From: an uncultured Collinsella sp.
Lineage (GTDB): Bacteria > Actinomycetota > Coriobacteriia > Coriobacteriales > Coriobacteriaceae
Direction of reading: 5' to 3'
NCBI GenBank assembly: GCA_959020035.1
Contig: CAUEQX010000052.1
Span: forward strand, 1-11,675
Length of the DNA stretch: 11,675 nucleotides
A model generated the notes under the pieces. The model had not been told where the DNA came from. It searched no databases and was given only the letters and a program-made list of their open reading frames with translations. The first letter of the stretch is position 1. The number at the start of each line of letters is the position of its first letter. Both the position numbers and the translations under genes were made by a program. This document shows positions 1-7,041 of this stretch, piece by piece.

Positions 1-33
1 GATATAAGGTTTATCGCGAGTTCCGCACGCAAA

Positions 34-56
34 GAAGGCCACTTAATGTGGCCTTC
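34..56. terminator. Perfect 9-bp hairpin, probable terminator
   Basis: GAAGGCCAC (34-42) and GTGGCCTTC (48-56) pair perfectly around a 5-base TTAAT loop. On the minus strand the stem is followed by a short T-rich run (CTTTG), on the plus strand by GTCTT. It lies about 70 bases past the stop codon of the minus-strand peptidase gene, so it most likely ends that transcript. It could also stop a plus-strand transcript entering from the left. The T-runs are short, so efficiency is uncertain. The rest of 1-123 shows no gene. Confidence 0.6.
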
Positions 57-123
57 GTCTTGCGCAGGACTGCCCGAGCAGGCAATCAAATATAATGCGG
101 GCGGGCACGCGGCCCCGTCGGCT

Positions 124-1329
124 TTACGACAGCGCAATACCGCCGAGCCAGCCCCAACGCACGCCAGAGCCAGTGCCATAGAAGCTAATAAACGAATCAA
201 GCGACTTAGACGTAATGGCGCCCTCATTGCTCATGACGATGCCGCCGCCAACATAGATGCCCACGTGGCCATAGATCAGACCCGGCATGCCGGTGCCGCT
301 ATGCGATGAGTCGGCCACGATCATGCCCACCTGCAGCGCCGAGCGGTCGGAGCTATAGCACCAGGCGTTAAACATGTCGCACGCATTGCCGCCAAAGTAG
401 CCAACGCCGGCGTTACGGAAGACATTGGTAACCCACGCCGCGCACCAGTTCTGGCCCGGCGAAGGCGTGGAGTAGCACGCGTTGACGACGGCCTGTTGCT
501 TGCCCGAGCCGGCATTCTGCTGCGGAGTTCCGGGCGCATACGATCCGCCACCCGAGCTCGAACCACCCGAGTAGGAATTGTTCTTGTTCGCGGCGGCCGC
601 GGCAGCGGCGGCCTTCCTAGCGGCCTCCTCGGCCTGGGCGGCAGCGAGAATCTCGGAATCACGCTGAGCCATGAGCTCCTTGACATCGTCAGAGAGGCCG
701 TTCAGAACCGTCTGGACTTCCTGCTGCTTGGCCTGCATGTCCTGCATCTGGGCAGTCTGCTGGTCCTTGAGCTTCTCTAAGTCGGCCTTCTGCGACTCGA
801 GCTCGGTCTTTTGCGCGTCGAGCTCTTCCTGGATGGTCTGAATGTCCTCGATGGCGTCGCGGTCGCTCTTGTTGATCTTCTCAACGTAATGCGCGTTGGC
901 GACGAGTTCCTCAAACGAGCCAGAGGCCAGCAGCAGCGACAGGATGTTCGTGCCGCCGGACTTGTAGCTGGCGGCCACGCGATCGGAAAGGTCGTTGCGT
1001 TTCTTCTTGAGCTCGGCCTTCTTTTCATCGATCTGGGCCTGCGTGTCGTCAATCTTGCCCTGGACATTCTCGATGTCGTTGAGGGTCTGGGCATTCTTGT
1101 TGGCCAGCGCCGCATACTCATTTGCGATGCTGTCGAGCTGGGCCTGAACCTCGTCGAGCTGGGCCTGGGCGGCATTCAGTTTATCGGTTGTTTCTTTGGA
1201 AGCCTCCGCCGCATGGGCGCGAGCGGGCAGGCCAAAAAGAACTGCCGCAGAAGCGGCGCCGAACAGGGCCTTGAGGGCAGTGCGGCGCGAGAGCTCCTGG
1301 GAAAGGATGGAATCGCTGTTTGGTGACAT
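124..1329 (-). CDS. Exported PcsB/CwlO-like coiled-coil cysteine peptidase (CHAP/NlpC-P60 type)
   Basis: A 401-residue exported protein, probably a peptidoglycan hydrolase acting outside the membrane. The N-terminus has a twin-arginine-like motif (SRRTALK, residues 14-20), a hydrophobic Ala-rich stretch and a likely cleavage site after ARAHA (about residue 40). Residues ~42-120 and ~150-235 are heptad-rich, Gln/Glu/Lys/Asp-rich coiled coils. They are separated by a segment around 121-150 (SYKSGGTNILSLLL) that resembles the hinge of PcsB/CwlO hydrolases. An Ala run and a Ser/Gly linker (~238-275) lead to a C-terminal catalytic domain with Cys296 (NWCAAWV), His355 (GHVGIYVG) and a possible third residue Glu369 (NEG). 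PcsB/CwlO proteins are activated by FtsEX through the coiled coil; that link is inference here. The ATG at 1329 has a GGAG ribosome site (1335-1338) five bases away. CHAP versus NlpC/P60 cannot be settled by eye. Confidence 0.88.
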   Translation of the reverse strand: MSPNSDSILSQELSRRTALKALFGAASAAVLFGLPARAHAAEASKETTDKLNAAQAQLDEVQAQLDSIANEYAALANKNAQTLNDIENVQGKIDDTQAQIDEKKAELKKKRNDLSDRVAASYKSGGTNILSLLLASGSFEELVANAHYVEKINKSDRDAIEDIQTIQEELDAQKTELESQKADLEKLKDQQTAQMQDMQAKQQEVQTVLNGLSDDVKELMAQRDSEILAAAQAEEAARKAAAAAAAANKNNSYSGGSSSGGGSYAPGTPQQNAGSGKQQAVVNACYSTPSPGQNWCAAWVTNVFRNAGVGYFGGNACDMFNAWCYSSDRSALQVGMIVADSSHSGTGMPGLIYGHVGIYVGGGIVMSNEGAITSKSLDSFISFYGTGSGVRWGWLGGIALS

Positions 1330-1390
1330 ATGTACTCCGTTACATGTTTATTTATATGTCGCTCAACTCATACATATTAGCGTACATATG
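1327..1390. promoter_or_regulatory. Split 9-bp inverted repeat around the peptidase promoter, possible operator
   Basis: CATATGTAC (1327-1335) is the exact reverse complement of GTACATATG (1382-1390). The left arm covers the peptidase start codon and spacer; the right arm lies between the candidate -35 and -10 boxes. A second, looser ATATGT/ACATAT pair sits inside it (1354-1359 and 1372-1377). The arrangement would suit a dimeric regulator binding two sites, but AT-rich promoter DNA produces such matches by chance, and no regulator gene lies nearby to support it. Confidence 0.3.
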
Positions 1391-1401
1391 GCGCGTCCCA
1401 A
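1374..1401 (-). promoter_or_regulatory. Candidate promoter of the cell-wall peptidase gene
   Basis: Read on the minus strand, TTGGGA (1401-1396) and TAATAT (1379-1374) are separated by 16 bases and match the -35 and -10 consensus at 4 of 6 positions each. The predicted transcript start near 1367 leaves a leader of about 40 bases before the ATG at 1329. A second -10-like TATAAA lies closer to the gene (1357-1352) but has no good -35 partner. The assignment is by consensus only. Confidence 0.35.
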
Positions 1402-1468
1402 CGATTTCCACGAACGGCAGGAAACTACAAGGTCAGCGGCTCGTAAGCAAATGTCGAAGATCAGGTTA

Positions 1469-1478
1469 TGCGTACGCA
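1469..1478. other. 10-bp perfect palindrome in the divergent intergenic region
   Basis: TGCGTACGCA is self-complementary over ten bases and sits midway between the divergent peptidase and galE genes, about 75 bases upstream of the candidate galE -10 box. It could be a regulator site, but a single 10-base palindrome is weak evidence. The rest of 1402-1530 shows nothing recognisable. Confidence 0.2.
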
Positions 1479-1552
1479 AGCTCTTCTATGAGTACGTTGG
1501 CACAATCCTCCGCTTTTCCTACAGCGCACGATTTGGGCGTCCCTGCCTGCGC

Positions 1553-1558
1553 TATACT
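1553..1558 (+). promoter_or_regulatory. Candidate -10 box of galE
   Basis: TATACT matches the -10 consensus at 5 of 6 positions and lies 38 bases before the galE ATG, giving a short leader of about 30 bases. No good -35 box stands at the usual distance: TTGGGC at 1533-1538 is only 14 bases away. The promoter may therefore be weak or need an activator. Confidence 0.4.
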
Positions 1559-1595
1559 CCCCTGAAGAAGTGTTCCTGATTCGATAGGAGACTAC

Positions 1596-2657
1596 ATGTC
1601 CAAAGCACTCGACCCCAAAGACACCTGTGTCCTCGTTACCGGTGGCGCCGGCTTTATCGGCTCGCACACCGTCGTTCAGCTGCTCGAGGGTGGCTACCAG
1701 GTCGTCATCGTCGATGATCTCTCCAACTCCAGCGCCGTCGCCGTCGACCGCGTCAAGGCCATCGTGGGCGACGAGGCCGCCAAGAACCTCACCTTCTACG
1801 AGGCCAACGTGCTCGACCGCGATGCGATGAACAAGATCTTCGATACCCATCAGATCGACCGCGTCATCCACTTTGCCGGCTTTAAGGCCGTCGGCGAGTC
1901 GGTGAGCAAGCCCGTCGAGTACTACCACAACAACATCGAGAACACCCTGGTGCTCATCGACGTCATGCGCAACCATGGCTGCAAGTCCATCATCTTCTCG
2001 AGCTCCTCGACCGTCTACGGCGACCCGGACAACCCGCCCGTCACCGAGGAAGACCCCAAGAAGCCCGCAACCAACCCCTATGGCTGGACCAAGTGGATGA
2101 TCGAGCAGATCCTTATGGACGTCCACACCGCCGACCCCGAGTGGGACGTCGTGCTGCTCCGTTACTTCAACCCCATCGGCGCTCATCCGTCGGGCCTGAT
2201 CGGCGAGGACCCCAACGGCATCCCCAACAACCTGGTGCCCTATGTCGCCCAGGTCGCCGTGGGAAAGCTCGAAGCCGTTCAGGTCTTTGGCAACGACTAC
2301 CCCACCCCCGACGGCACCGGCGTGCGCGACTACATCCACGTGTGCGATCTGGCCTCTGGTCACGTTGCCGCCCTTAACTGGATGAACGGCAAGACCGGCG
2401 TCGAGATCTTCAACCTGGGCACCGGCACCGGCACCTCGGTACTCGAGGTCGTCGCCGCCTTCTCCAAGGCTTGTGGCAAGGAGCTGCCCTACGTGATCTG
2501 CGAGCGCCGCGCCGGCGACATCGCTGCCAACTGGTGCGATGCCTCCAAGGCCGAGCGCATGATGGGCTGGAAGGCCCAGTACGACATCGCGGACATGTGC
2601 CGCGATAGCTGGAACTGGCAGAGCCACAACCCCAACGGCTTCGCCGACGCCGAGTAG
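1596..2657 (+). CDS. galE: UDP-glucose 4-epimerase
   Basis: A 353-residue cytoplasmic short-chain dehydrogenase-type sugar epimerase that interconverts UDP-glucose and UDP-galactose in the Leloir pathway. The NAD-binding Rossmann motif GGAGFIG is at residues 16-22. The catalytic serine region SSSSTVYG (135-142) and the YxxxK pair Tyr162/Lys166 (YGWTK) keep the spacing seen in E. coli GalE (Ser124/Tyr149). The RRAGDIAANW segment is the C-terminal sugar-nucleotide pocket; Asn312 there replaces the gatekeeper Tyr299 of E. coli, so wider substrate range is possible. Start ATG 1596 has TAGGAG at 1585-1590, five bases away. The gene stands alone, divergent from the peptidase gene and closed by its own terminator, so it is likely monocistronic. 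Length is close to the usual ~340. Confidence 0.96.
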   Translation: MSKALDPKDTCVLVTGGAGFIGSHTVVQLLEGGYQVVIVDDLSNSSAVAVDRVKAIVGDEAAKNLTFYEANVLDRDAMNKIFDTHQIDRVIHFAGFKAVGESVSKPVEYYHNNIENTLVLIDVMRNHGCKSIIFSSSSTVYGDPDNPPVTEEDPKKPATNPYGWTKWMIEQILMDVHTADPEWDVVLLRYFNPIGAHPSGLIGEDPNGIPNNLVPYVAQVAVGKLEAVQVFGNDYPTPDGTGVRDYIHVCDLASGHVAALNWMNGKTGVEIFNLGTGTGTSVLEVVAAFSKACGKELPYVICERRAGDIAANWCDASKAERMMGWKAQYDIADMCRDSWNWQSHNPNGFADAE

Positions 2658-2679
2658 CAAAAACCTACATACCGTTCTT

Positions 2680-2713
2680 GCCCCGATCTCACGTTGTGAG
2701 GTCGGGGCTTTTT
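2680..2713 (+). terminator. Rho-independent terminator of galE
   Basis: GCCCCGATCTCAC (2680-2692) pairs with GTGAGGTCGGGGC (2696-2708) over 13 base pairs including one T-G wobble, with a 3-base GTT loop, followed by five Ts (2709-2713). It lies 22 bases after the galE stop, so malQ needs its own promoter. Confidence 0.93.
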
Positions 2714-2765
2714 CATGGCATGTAGCCATTCGCCGAAAATCGACCAACTTTTTTATCTTGCCTGT

Positions 2766-2792
2766 ACATGTTTAAACAACATGTTTTACAAT
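2766..2792 (+). promoter_or_regulatory. Candidate malQ promoter with paired ACATGT sites
   Basis: TACAAT (2787-2792) matches the -10 consensus at 5 of 6 positions. The -35 area has no consensus hexamer; it holds ACATGTT (2766-2772) and its reverse complement AACATGT (2778-2784), plus the self-complementary TGTTTAAACA (2769-2778). A weak -35 overlapped by symmetric sites suggests control by a DNA-binding regulator, either activating or repressing. The predicted start near 2799 gives a leader of about 80 bases. Confidence 0.4.
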
Positions 2793-2877
2793 AGGCGTAT
2801 CGAATCAGAACATCGGAGGCGGACTGCACACCCATCGGCAGGCCGACCCCACAACAAGAAGGTTGGTGAGCGCATTC

Positions 2878-4383
2878 ATGGAGCGTGCAAGCGGCGTCCT
2901 CATGCCCGTCTCATCTCTGCCCGGACCATACGGAATCGGCGGCTTTGGCTGGAATGCCTACGACTTCGTCGATTTTCTCGCCTCGTGCAAACAACATTAC
3001 TGGCAGATTCTGCCCCTTACGACGACCAGCTATGGCGATTCGCCTTATCAGTCGTTCTCGGCCCGCGCAGGCAACCCCAACTTTATCGACTTTGCCGAGC
3101 TTATCGAGGCAGGGTATCTGGAGCAGCGCGATATCGATGGCGTGTATCTGGGATCCGACCCCAGCAATGTCGACTACGGTGCTATCTTTGGCGGCCGCCG
3201 TCAGATTCTCGACCGCGCCGCCGAGCGCTTTGCTGCCGCCAAGCCGGCCGATTTCGATGACTTTATCCAGGCCAACGAGGACTGGCTCATCCCCTACTGT
3301 GAGTTCATGACCGTCAAAGAGGAGTGCGGTCTCAAGGCGTTTTGGGAGTGGCCCGCGGAGCTCCGCACCCGCGGCGAGGCTTCCGCCAAGGTCTGCGCCG
3401 ACCATCCGGCGCGTATGCTCTACCACCAGATGACGCAGTACTTTTTCGATCGCCAGTGGAGCCGCCTCAAGGCCTATGCCAACGAGCGCGACATTCTCAT
3501 CATCGGCGACCTGCCCATCTATGTCTCGCGTGACTCCGTCGAGATGTGGGCCACGCCCGAGCTCTTTAAGATCGACGCCGCCGGCAATCCCGTAAGTGTC
3601 GCCGGCACGCCGCCCGACCAGTTCTCGGCCACCGGCCAGTACTGGGGAAATCCCATCTACGACTGGGACGCCATGGAAGCCGACGGTTTCTCCTGGTGGG
3701 AGGGCCGCATCCGCGCCGCCCTCGACATGTACGATGTCATCCGCCTGGATCACTTCCGCGGCTTCGAGGCCTATTGGGAGGTGCCGTTCTCCTCGCCTGA
3801 TTCGTCCTACGGTTCGTGGACGCAGGGTCCCGGCCTCAAACTCTTCAAGACGCTCGAGGAAAAGCTCGGCACGCTGCCCATCATCGCCGAGGACCTGGGC
3901 TTCCTCACCCCCGGCGTCATCGATATGCGCGACAACTCGGGCTTCCCCGGCATGAAGATCCTGCAGTTTGCCTTTGAGGGCACCAACTCGTACTACCTGC
4001 CGCACAACTACATTGCCAACACCGTCGCCTATGTGGGCACTCACGACAACGAGACGGCACGCGGCTGGTTTGAAGGAACGGCTACCCCGCGTCAGCGCGA
4101 GCAGACAGCCCTGTACACCCATCAGCAGGCCGGCGAACCCATCGCCGACGCGCTCAACCGAACCATCGCAGCCAGCGTGAGCGACACGTGCATCTACACC
4201 ATGCAGGACCTGCTCAACTTGGGCAACGAGGCGCGCATCAACACCCCTGCCACGCTGGGCGGCAACTGGACCTGGCGCATGCTCGACGGCGCCATCACCC
4301 GCGAGCTCGAGCACAAACTCACCGACTGGACCGAGACCTACTTCCGCATCCCGTCGGAAGCCGAAATCGAGCTTCCTCAATAG
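2878..4383 (+). CDS. malQ: 4-alpha-glucanotransferase (amylomaltase, GH77)
   Basis: A 501-residue cytoplasmic enzyme that transfers glucan segments between maltodextrins, building longer chains and releasing glucose. GH77 catalytic residues are visible: nucleophile Asp291 (VIRLDHFRG), acid/base Glu338 (IIAEDLG) and Asp390 (GTHDNET), nearly the numbering of Thermus amylomaltase. The N-terminal SSLPGPYGIGGFG is the family signature. Length is normal for the short bacterial type without an extra N-terminal domain. ATG 2878 is preferred because GGTGAG (2865-2870) lies seven bases upstream and the family usually begins just before this signature; TTG 2863 or GTG 2866 would add four or five residues and have poor ribosome sites. 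It is followed after 128 bases by glgP, whose substrate it makes; the two probably share a transcript at least in part. Confidence 0.95.
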   Translation: MERASGVLMPVSSLPGPYGIGGFGWNAYDFVDFLASCKQHYWQILPLTTTSYGDSPYQSFSARAGNPNFIDFAELIEAGYLEQRDIDGVYLGSDPSNVDYGAIFGGRRQILDRAAERFAAAKPADFDDFIQANEDWLIPYCEFMTVKEECGLKAFWEWPAELRTRGEASAKVCADHPARMLYHQMTQYFFDRQWSRLKAYANERDILIIGDLPIYVSRDSVEMWATPELFKIDAAGNPVSVAGTPPDQFSATGQYWGNPIYDWDAMEADGFSWWEGRIRAALDMYDVIRLDHFRGFEAYWEVPFSSPDSSYGSWTQGPGLKLFKTLEEKLGTLPIIAEDLGFLTPGVIDMRDNSGFPGMKILQFAFEGTNSYYLPHNYIANTVAYVGTHDNETARGWFEGTATPRQREQTALYTHQQAGEPIADALNRTIAASVSDTCIYTMQDLLNLGNEARINTPATLGGNWTWRMLDGAITRELEHKLTDWTETYFRIPSEAEIELPQ

Positions 4384-4430
4384 GAGCTACCGCGCCCGAC
4401 CCCTCCCCACCGTGCGGACGCGCTTGCTTA

Positions 4431-4464
4431 CCCGCGCGAGGCCGCCCCAATCCCCTCGCGCGGG
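4431..4464 (+). terminator. Hairpin between malQ and glgP, weak terminator or processing site
   Basis: CCCGCGCGAGG (4431-4441) pairs perfectly with CCTCGCGCGGG (4454-4464), 11 base pairs around a 12-base loop. It is followed by ATTCTTAT rather than a solid T-run, so termination would be partial. It may adjust glgP expression relative to malQ or protect the malQ message 3' end. Confidence 0.55.
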
Positions 4465-4484
4465 ATTCTTATGAATTGCAGACA

Positions 4485-4507
4485 TGTAATCAACCCATTA
4501 CAGGAGG
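4485..4507 (+). promoter_or_regulatory. Small stem-loop abutting the glgP ribosome binding site
   Basis: TGTAAT (4485-4490) and ATTACA (4497-4502) form a 6-bp stem with a CAACCC loop. The stem touches the strong GGAGG ribosome site (4503-4507), which stands four bases from the ATG at 4512. The same TGTAAT also reads as a 5-of-6 -10 box, but no -35 is at the right distance. The strong ribosome site is what fixes the glgP start. Confidence 0.3.
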
Positions 4508-4511
4508 AAAC

Positions 4512-6779
4512 ATGCCCCAAATTAACCTCATGGAACTCGCCGAGCAGTCTTTTGGCACCTCGCTCGAGCAGCTCGACGACCGTCGCATTTACAAGCTGCT
4601 GGTCAAACTCGTGCAGGAGCGCTCCGCCGCCTGCCCGCTCAACAACGGCAAGAAAAAGCTCTATTACATTTCCGCCGAATTTTTGATCGGCAAGCTGCTC
4701 ATCAACAACATGATCGACCTCGGCATCTACGACGAGGTTAAGGACCAGCTCACCGCCGCAGGCCACGACCTCAACAAGATCGAGGAGTTCGAGGTCGAGC
4801 CGTCGCTCGGCAACGGCGGCCTGGGCCGCCTGGCCGCGTGCTTCCTGGATTCCATCGCCACGCTGGGCTTGACCGGCGATGGCGTGGGCCTCAACTATCA
4901 CTACGGTCTGTTCCGTCAGCGCTTTGTCGACAACCAGCAGAAGGCCGTCCCCGACGAGTGGCTCGGTGAGCAGGACATCCTAGTCGACGATGACCGCTCC
5001 TACACCGTCGAGTTCGGCGATTTTGCCGTTACCTCCAAGCTCGTCAACATCGACGTGCCCGGTTACGGCCAGCCCACCAAGAACCGCCTGCGCCTGTTCG
5101 ACCTGGCGAGCGTCGACGACGGCCTGGTCCCCGGCAGCTCCATCGACTTCGACAAGACCGAGATCGCCAAGAACCTCACCTTGTTTCTCTACCCCGACGA
5201 TTCCGACGAGCAGGGCCGCCTGCTTCGCATCTACCAGGAATACTTCATGGTGAGCAACGCCGCCCAGCTCCTGATCGACGAGGCCATCGAGCGCGGTAGC
5301 AACCTGCACGATCTGGCCGACTACGCCGTGGTCCAAATTAACGACACGCACCCCACCATGGTCATCCCCGAGCTCGTTCGCTTGCTCACCACCGAGCATG
5401 GCATCGAGTTTGACGAGGCCGTGACCATCGTACGCTCCATGGTCGCCTACACTAACCACACGATTCTTGCCGAGGCGCTCGAGAAGTGGCCGCTCGCCAG
5501 CCTGCAGAAGGTCTCCCCTGCCATCGCCGACATTATCGTCAAGCTCGATGAGATCGCGAAGGCCGAGCACGATGACCCGCGCGTCGCCATCATCGACGAA
5601 TACGACACCGTCCACATGGCCCACATGGACATCCACTTTGGCTTCTCCATCAACGGCGTAGCCGCCCTCCACACCAAGATCCTGGAGGACACCGAGCTTC
5701 ATCCGTTCTACGAGATCTATCCCGAGAAGTTCTCCAACAAGACCAACGGCATCACCTTCCGCCGCTGGATCCATGGGGCCAACCCCGCGCTCGCCAGCCT
5801 GCTCGACGATGTAATCGGCACCGACTGGCGCAGCACCGGCGATCTGAGCAAACTCGCCAAGTTCGCCGACGACAAGGACGTTCTTGAGCGCCTGGCCGCC
5901 ACCAAGGTCGAGGCCAAGACCATCATGCGCCAGTTCATAGCGCTCGAGCAGGGCGTGACCATTCCGTCCAACGCCATCATCGATGTTCAGGTCAAGCGTA
6001 TCCACGAGTACAAGCGCCAGCAGATGCTCGCGCTCTACATCATCTGGAAGTATCTCGACATCAAGAACGGCAATAAGCCTAAGCACCCCGTCACCATCAT
6101 CTTTGGCGGCAAGGCGGCCCCTGCCTACACCATCGCGCAGGACATCATCCATCTGATCCTGACACTGTCGCAGTGGATTGCAAACGACCCCGACGTGGCT
6201 CCCTACCTGCAGGTTGTCATGATCGAGAACTACAACGTCACCGCTGCCGAGCGCGTGATCCCCGCTGCTGACATCTCCGAGCAGATCAGCCTGGCCTCCA
6301 AGGAGGCGAGCGGCACCTCCAACATGAAGTTCATGCTCAACGGCGCCCTGACCCTGTGCACGCTCGACGGTGCCAACGTGGAGATCGCCGAGCTCGTCGG
6401 CGACGAGAACATCTACACCTTTGGTGCCTCGTCCAAGCAGGTCGAGCAACTCTACGCCGACGGCACCTATGACGCCGGCGCGCTCTACCACAAGCCCGGC
6501 ATCAAGCTACTGGTGGACTTCATCACCAACCCCGCCTTTATGGCGACCGGCAACGCCGAGCGCCTGCAGCGTCTGCACGACGACATCAAGGGCAAGGACT
6601 GGTTTATGGCCCTGCTCGACATTGAGGAGTACATCCAGACCAAGGAGCGCGTGCTGGCAGACTACGAGGACCAGGACGCCTGGATGCGCAAGGCGCTCAT
6701 CAATATCGCCAACGCCGGCACCTTCTCGTCCGACCGCACCATCTCCCAGTACAACGACGAGATCTGGCACCTGAACTAA
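4512..6779 (+). CDS. glgP: Glycogen/maltodextrin phosphorylase
   Basis: A 755-residue cytoplasmic GT35 phosphorylase that cleaves alpha-1,4-glucan ends with phosphate to give glucose-1-phosphate, using pyridoxal phosphate. The N-terminal half has YYISAEFLIG (51-60) and EPSLGNGGLGRLAACFLDS (96-114). The C-terminal half has QVKRIHEYKRQ, FGGKAAPAY and the cofactor-lysine motif EASGTSNMKF with Lys606, followed by NGALTLCTLDGANVE. The length suits the shorter bacterial glycogen phosphorylases; E. coli enzymes are nearer 800. The frame is open upstream to 4188, but that part overlaps malQ out of frame and is Arg/His-rich noise. The true start is ATG 4512 behind GGAGG (4503-4507). With malQ it forms the intracellular maltodextrin/glycogen degradation pair. 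Glycogen and maltodextrin preference cannot be separated by sequence reading. Confidence 0.96.
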   Translation: MPQINLMELAEQSFGTSLEQLDDRRIYKLLVKLVQERSAACPLNNGKKKLYYISAEFLIGKLLINNMIDLGIYDEVKDQLTAAGHDLNKIEEFEVEPSLGNGGLGRLAACFLDSIATLGLTGDGVGLNYHYGLFRQRFVDNQQKAVPDEWLGEQDILVDDDRSYTVEFGDFAVTSKLVNIDVPGYGQPTKNRLRLFDLASVDDGLVPGSSIDFDKTEIAKNLTLFLYPDDSDEQGRLLRIYQEYFMVSNAAQLLIDEAIERGSNLHDLADYAVVQINDTHPTMVIPELVRLLTTEHGIEFDEAVTIVRSMVAYTNHTILAEALEKWPLASLQKVSPAIADIIVKLDEIAKAEHDDPRVAIIDEYDTVHMAHMDIHFGFSINGVAALHTKILEDTELHPFYEIYPEKFSNKTNGITFRRWIHGANPALASLLDDVIGTDWRSTGDLSKLAKFADDKDVLERLAATKVEAKTIMRQFIALEQGVTIPSNAIIDVQVKRIHEYKRQQMLALYIIWKYLDIKNGNKPKHPVTIIFGGKAAPAYTIAQDIIHLILTLSQWIANDPDVAPYLQVVMIENYNVTAAERVIPAADISEQISLASKEASGTSNMKFMLNGALTLCTLDGANVEIAELVGDENIYTFGASSKQVEQLYADGTYDAGALYHKPGIKLLVDFITNPAFMATGNAERLQRLHDDIKGKDWFMALLDIEEYIQTKERVLADYEDQDAWMRKALINIANAGTFSSDRTISQYNDEIWHLN

Positions 6780-6807
6780 TTTCACTTCCCTTACCCATCC
6801 TCTTGAG

Positions 6808-6840
6808 AAACGGAGTCGTGGCAACACGGCTCCGTTTTTT
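6808..6840 (+). terminator. Rho-independent terminator of malQ-glgP
   Basis: AAACGGAGTCGTG (6808-6820) pairs with CACGGCTCCGTTT (6825-6837) over 13 base pairs with one T-G wobble, closed by a GCAA tetraloop (GNRA class), and runs into six Ts (6835-6840). It lies 28 bases after the glgP stop. This is the strongest terminator in the window. Confidence 0.95.
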
Positions 6841-6880
6841 GTGCCCGCACGTTACCCTGTGACCCGACTCGACCAAACAA

Positions 6881-6935
6881 TCTCGATCTGTAACAGCTAC
6901 TCGGTAAAAACGGTCCCAGCTGTTACAGATTGAGA
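6881..6935. repeat. Inverted-repeat unit 1
   Basis: Left arm TCTCGATCTGTAACAGCT (6881-6898) and right arm AGCTGTTACAGATTGAGA (6918-6935) pair over 18 bases with a single G-T wobble at unit positions 5/51. The 19-base loop is 6899-6917. This is the longest and best-paired stem of the three. Confidence 0.92.
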
Positions 6936-6961
6936 CATACCGGCCCCTTCCCTTGGGTTTA

Positions 6962-7016
6962 TCTCAGTCTGTAACATCTAGCAGCTGAAATTCACCTTTG
7001 GTGTTACAGATTTAGA
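6962..7016. repeat. Inverted-repeat unit 2
   Basis: Left arm begins TCTCAGTCTGTAACATC (6962-6978), right arm GGTGTTACAGATTTAGA (7000-7016). Pairing covers 17 positions with one C/T mismatch (4/52) and two wobbles (6/50 and 16/40); one further A-T pair lies just outside. It is the most diverged unit. Confidence 0.88.
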
Positions 7017-7041
7017 TGAAATGGTTAGCTCAGCGGAACCG

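Noticed and set aside
91..96. Perfect TATAAT on the plus strand in the left margin
   Set aside because: No -35-like hexamer at 16-18 bases upstream and it would fire into the 3' end of the peptidase gene in antisense; probably chance.
1533..1558. TTGGGC/TATACT as a full galE promoter
   Set aside because: The spacer is only 14 bases; only the -10 box is kept as a candidate.
1461..2747. Long open frame antisense to galE (also similar ones antisense to malQ at 2911-4380 and glgP at 4980-6491)
   Set aside because: These are Val/Gly/Asp/Leu-rich shadows produced by strongly GC-biased third codon positions; the sense strands encode well-recognised enzymes with intact motifs.
4188..4511. In-frame upstream extension of glgP to position 4188
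   Set aside because: It overlaps the end of malQ out of frame, its residues are Arg/His/Pro-rich noise unlike any phosphorylase N-terminus, and a strong ribosome site marks ATG 4512.
6851..6880. A degenerate fourth repeat unit before unit 1 (GTTAC near 6851)
   Set aside because: Only GTTAC and a loose TCGA match, the spacing is off by about nine bases from the 80-base phase, and the left arm position is occupied by the glgP terminator.
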